Below, piece by piece: positions 5,716-6,278 of a stretch of DNA of 6,278 nucleotides. The notes below the pieces were generated by a model. The model saw only the letters and a program-made list of their open reading frames with translations, was not told where the DNA came from and searched no databases. A program made the translations under genes and the position numbers. Origin of the DNA: Pseudomonadota bacterium (lineage in GTDB: Bacteria > Pseudomonadota > Alphaproteobacteria > Rhizobiales > Rhizobiaceae); NCBI GenBank assembly GCA_023451915.1, contig JAEXXS010000263.1, positions 1-6,278 on the forward strand, read 5' to 3'. Each line of letters opens with the position of its first letter. The first letter of the stretch is position 1.

Positions 5716-5717
5716 GC
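5703..5717. repeat. Perfect 7+1+7 palindrome upstream of the hydroxylase
   Basis: GCTTGAG-A-CTCAAGC is a perfect inverted repeat with a one-base centre, about 96 nt upstream of the hydroxylase start. Its symmetry suits a dimeric DNA-binding regulator. A loop of one base makes it a poor simple RNA hairpin. Confidence 0.45.
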
Positions 5718-5743
5718 TTTACCTCCAGTTTTCAGCTGAGTCT
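5708..5743. repeat. Longer inverted repeat overlapping the palindrome
   Basis: AGACTCA-A-GCT (5708-5718) pairs with AGCTGAGTCT (5734-5743) to give a 10-bp stem with one bulged A and a 15-nt loop. The second arm includes the palindrome TCAGCTGA (5732-5739). This stem and the palindrome at 5703-5717 use the same bases, so they cannot form together. Confidence 0.4.
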
Positions 5744-5819
5744 ATAATTTCTAATTTGGCCTCAAACGGCTTAGTTTTACGCCTAGGCGGGAAATCAATC
5801 CACTGGCCTGATTTCTGAT

Positions 5820-5900
5820 CCCGCTTCGATGCGTCGGATAATGCGTCAAAGCAAATAGATAGAGCGGTTCACGTTTCCGTTTCAACCGGAACCGCTCTCG
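5820..5900. repeat. Dispersed intergenic repeat-like element with 10-bp inverted repeat
   Basis: AGAGCGGTTC (5861-5870) and GAACCGCTCT (5889-5898) are perfect 10-bp arms around an 18-nt spacer rich in CGTTTCCGTTTCAACC. Left of the arms the sequence GCGTCGGATAATGCGT (5831-5846) follows. I recall this arrangement, with GCGTCGGATAATGCGT next to a GAGCGGTTC palindrome, from many intergenic copies in Brucella and other Rhizobiales genomes; I do not give it a formal name. The right arm and part of the spacer overlap the 3' end of the YciI gene and include its stop codon. In minus-strand RNA it could form a hairpin at the end of that message. The left boundary is uncertain. Confidence 0.6.
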
Positions 5901-6214
5901 CTTTCGTTCATCGAAATCAAGAACTGCTTCTGCGGAACACCCATGCTGGGCTGCCATTCCAGAAGCCATGTCTGGGAATAGACGCCATTCTCCACGAAGG
6001 GGTCTCTTGCATTGAATGCCTGCAACTCTTTCAAAGATTCCACGCGGGCGACAAGAAGCGCGGCTGCGGTGGCAGGGTCCCCTTCATAAAAGGCGGGGCC
6101 CGAACTGATGACTTCGAACGGTGCGCTGCGGATATGTTCCTTGTGGCTTTTATGGAACCGTTCCCGCTCGACAGTTTTTAGGGGATTTGAAACGGCAAAT
6201 CGAATTACGATCAT
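5882..6214 (-). CDS. YciI family protein
   Basis: Small cytoplasmic protein of 110 residues with the YciI/ferredoxin-like fold; the family is usually about 95-100 residues and its biochemical role is mostly unknown. Visible family features are MIVIRFAVSN at the start (first strand), HKSHKEHI (21-28) with the conserved His region, SSGPAF (37-42), AALLVARVESLKELQAFNARDPFVENGVYS (51-80) and the closing TWLLEW (82-87). The Asp of ARDPF (Asp71) is the usual conserved acid. The start is ATG 6214-6212 with AGGA about 8-11 nt upstream. The last residues, NESESGSG, with the TGA stop (5884-5882), lie in the repeat element at 5820-5900, so the C-terminal tail looks like a by-product of the repeat. An ATGA overlap suggests coupling to a gene on its upstream side. 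Confidence 0.88.
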   Translation of the reverse strand: MIVIRFAVSNPLKTVERERFHKSHKEHIRSAPFEVISSGPAFYEGDPATAAALLVARVESLKELQAFNARDPFVENGVYSQTWLLEWQPSMGVPQKQFLISMNESESGSG

Positions 6215-6278
6215 TCGAGGTTTCCTGAAGGTACGAGGATGAAATCAAACTCGGACTGCCACATCGCGTCGCCGCTCT
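6211..6278 (-). CDS. Possible 3' end of an unidentified gene, upstream of yciI-like gene (runs off right edge)
   Basis: The minus strand has an open frame from the window edge for 21 codons, ending ...FILVPSGNLE with TGA at 6213-6211. The stop overlaps the YciI ATG as ATGA, a common arrangement for coupled genes, and the third codon positions are mostly G or C near the edge. The piece is too short to assign a family. The other minus-strand frames are also open or close nearby, so a non-coding edge is possible. Confidence 0.4.
   Translation of the reverse strand, partial: SGDAMWQSEFDFILVPSGNLE

Noticed and set aside
5751..5969. 72-codon minus-strand frame at the end of the YciI gene
   Set aside because: It overlaps the YciI gene in another frame and reads through the repeat element, so its openness is incidental.
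6239..6278. Plus-strand start MKSNSDC at the right edge
   Set aside because: The purine-rich stretch before it leaves almost no spacing to the ATG, and too little sequence remains to support a gene.

Overview
The window reads as an alphaproteobacterial chromosome segment, most likely Brucellaceae (Brucella/Ochrobactrum) or a close Rhizobiales relative. The grounds are moderately high GC with strong third-position G/C in genes, a XylF-type sugar-binding protein, a NitT/TauT-type ABC transporter, and an intergenic repeat near 5820-5900 that resembles short dispersed elements I recall from Brucella and Rhizobiales genomes. The organism call is inference, not a database match.

Layout from left to right. 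(1) 1-442, minus strand: the N-terminal 147 codons of a D-xylose periplasmic binding protein (xylF), running off the left edge. (2) 443-853: a divergent intergenic region carrying the xylF leader, with strong ribosome binding site and inverted repeats, and the promoter region of the next gene. (3) 854-4653, plus strand: an alpha/beta hydrolase of the haloacetate-dehalogenase-like family, then a complete three-gene ABC importer made of a binding protein (1935-2957), an ATPase (3072-3839) and a permease (3832-4653, overlapping the ATPase by 8 nt). The gap between binding protein and ATPase holds two GC-rich hairpins, one directly abutting the ATPase ribosome binding site. (4) 4654-4692: a short convergent gap with a 7-bp hairpin. 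(5) 4693-5607, minus strand: a membrane di-iron hydroxylase/desaturase with three histidine boxes. (6) 5608-5881: an AT-richer gap with palindromes, a possible 19-residue leader ORF and a dispersed-repeat-like element. (7) 5882-6214, minus strand: a small YciI-family protein whose last codons lie inside that repeat. It is preceded by the possible 3' end of another minus-strand gene with an ATGA overlap.

How the genes work together: XylF would deliver xylose to a XylG/XylH importer encoded to the left, outside the window. The plus-strand block suggests an importer for an unidentified small organic (NitT/TauT-type) substrate next to a hydrolase that might act on it; this functional link is inferred from adjacency only. 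The hydroxylase and the YciI protein show no evident pathway link to the transporter. I see no phage, transposase, CRISPR, tRNA or rRNA, and no clearly new multi-gene system. The most interesting points are the hydrolase with an unusual residue at the expected catalytic-acid position, the hairpin at the ATPase start, the structured leader before the hydroxylase, and the repeat that supplies the end of the YciI gene.
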